Part shown: piece after piece, positions 38,002-38,914 of the stretch
Position numbering within the stretch: the stretch's first letter is position 1
How the letters are laid out: each line of letters begins with the position of its first letter
Assembly: GCA_003235715.1 (NCBI GenBank)
Contig: QJVM01000245.1
Location: 1 to 38,914 of the forward strand
DNA length: 38,914 nt
Reading direction: 5' to 3'
Source of the DNA: Nitrospirota bacterium
GTDB lineage: Bacteria > Nitrospirota > Thermodesulfovibrionia > SZUA-242
Position numbers and translations under genes: made by a program
Notes under the pieces: model-generated
The model's database searches: none
Seen by the model: only the letters and a program-made list of their open reading frames with translations
What the model was told of the DNA's origin: nothing

Positions 38002-38507
38002 CAGGGGAACCAGGGCGCATGGATGAACAGAGCCGGCTTGTTCCCATATTGAGAGAAGGGGTGAACATTGTTCGGATGCTTTTCTTCAAAAAGCTCCGGG
38101 ACGATTTTGAAGGACGTTATGGCCATAGGGCCCCGGACTATGCTCCGAAACTGGCCGGTGCGGTATTGAACGAGTTTTTCGGAACCGTTAACCCGGAGGA
38201 GGGGTTCCTCCGTTTTGCCCGCGAGAACCAGGCGGTCATCCGGGACGAACTCGCACACCTGGCCGTCCGTCACGAGAACCTGCGTATTCCTCTCACCGAT
38301 GCGCTCAGGGTCCAGTTCCTGTGCGACAGCCATGAGGGCGTTGAGGGTGACGAGGCGGTTTTGACCCGGGCACGAGATCTGGGTGTCCTGATCACCGAGC
38401 GGGATGTTCCCCTGCCCAGGACCTTCCTCACGTTGGTTCGGCGGCTGGGATCCGCCGCCGGGGTTCTCGTTCCTCCCACGATTCGTGAGGAGACCGGAGA
38501 GGCCTGA
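37998..38507 (+). CDS. Conserved hypothetical protein
   Basis: ATGA overlap with CGGC gene; MTGEPGRMDEQSRLVPILREGVNIVRMLFFKKLRDDFEGRYG..; no domain recognised. Confidence 0.7.
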   Translation: MTGEPGRMDEQSRLVPILREGVNIVRMLFFKKLRDDFEGRYGHRAPDYAPKLAGAVLNEFFGTVNPEEGFLRFARENQAVIRDELAHLAVRHENLRIPLTDALRVQFLCDSHEGVEGDEAVLTRARDLGVLITERDVPLPRTFLTLVRRLGSAAGVLVPPTIREETGEA

Positions 38508-38519
38508 TTCCCTTTCTCC

Positions 38520-38914
38520 ATGGGCAAGGAAAAGATACCCGTTACGCCGGCGGTACGGATGCTCCGCCAGAACAAGGTCGACTATTCAGACCATCCTTAC
38601 CACTATGAGGAAAAGGGCGGAACTGCGGTTTGTGCCCGGGAACTCGGGGTGGATGAACATGCGGTCATCAAGACCCTCGTCATGGAAGATGAGAGCGGGC
38701 GGCCCCTCCTTATTCTCATGCATGGCGACTGCCAGGTCTCCACGAAAGGCCTGGCCCGTCATCTCGGCGTTAAGACCATCACCCCCTGCGCACCCGAGGT
38801 GGCCCACCGGCACACGGGGTACATGGTCGGCGGGACCTCGCCCTTCGGAACCCGGATCAAGATGCCGGTTTATATGGAACGCTCGATCGTGGAGGTTCCC
38901 CGGGTGTACATCAA
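38520..38914 (+). CDS. ybaK: YbaK/EbsC-type aminoacyl-tRNA deacylase, 3' truncated by window edge
   Basis: Manual translation MGKEKIPVTPAVRMLRQNKVDYSDHPYHYEEKGGTAVCARELGVDEHAVIKTLVME...YMVGGTSPFGTRIKMPVYMERSIVE; GGxSPFG motif. Confidence 0.93.
   Translation, partial: MGKEKIPVTPAVRMLRQNKVDYSDHPYHYEEKGGTAVCARELGVDEHAVIKTLVMEDESGRPLLILMHGDCQVSTKGLARHLGVKTITPCAPEVAHRHTGYMVGGTSPFGTRIKMPVYMERSIVEVPRVYI

Noticed and set aside
1-38914. CRISPR arrays, tRNA or rRNA genes, intact IS elements
   Set aside because: No regularly spaced repeats, no cloverleaf or rRNA-like sequence and no transposase motifs seen by eye; a tRNAscan/Infernal/ISfinder run would be decisive.

Overview
GC-rich bacterial chromosomal window (about 39 kb, about 38 supportable CDSs on both strands; no rRNA, tRNA, CRISPR array or intact transposase seen). 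Mostly housekeeping or conserved genes: phosphotransferase (5' truncated), DOMON-like protein, thioesterase, GreB, patatin, MBL hydrolase, two-component system, phosphatase, NlpC/P60, AEC transporter, peptidase U32, NUDIX, NmrA, methyltransferases, fumarase class I, trans-sulfuration enzyme, threonine synthase, FMN reductase, CGGC protein and YbaK (3' truncated). Four regions stand out. (1) A tightly packed eight-gene minus-strand operon, 19039-27680: ABC ATPase, ABC-2 permease, type III-fold PLP decarboxylase homologue, two GNAT/FemAB-like proteins and three B12-binding-type radical SAM proteins. It looks like an undescribed small-molecule biosynthesis/export locus. The decarboxylase homologue has Met where the PLP Schiff-base Lys is expected. 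(2) A three-gene minus-strand locus, 33213-35814: a ParA ATPase fused to a C-terminal CBM48-like glycogen-binding domain, a MinD/FlhG-like protein with a destroyed P-loop, and an uncharacterised protein. (3) An orphan PilZ-PilT fusion with an altered His box. (4) Regulatory-looking DNA: an exact 11-bp tandem repeat ahead of the two-component operon, a concentric double palindrome ahead of the CGGC gene, and an AT-rich promoter region ahead of the ParA locus. All function calls come from reading motifs by eye; no database search was run.
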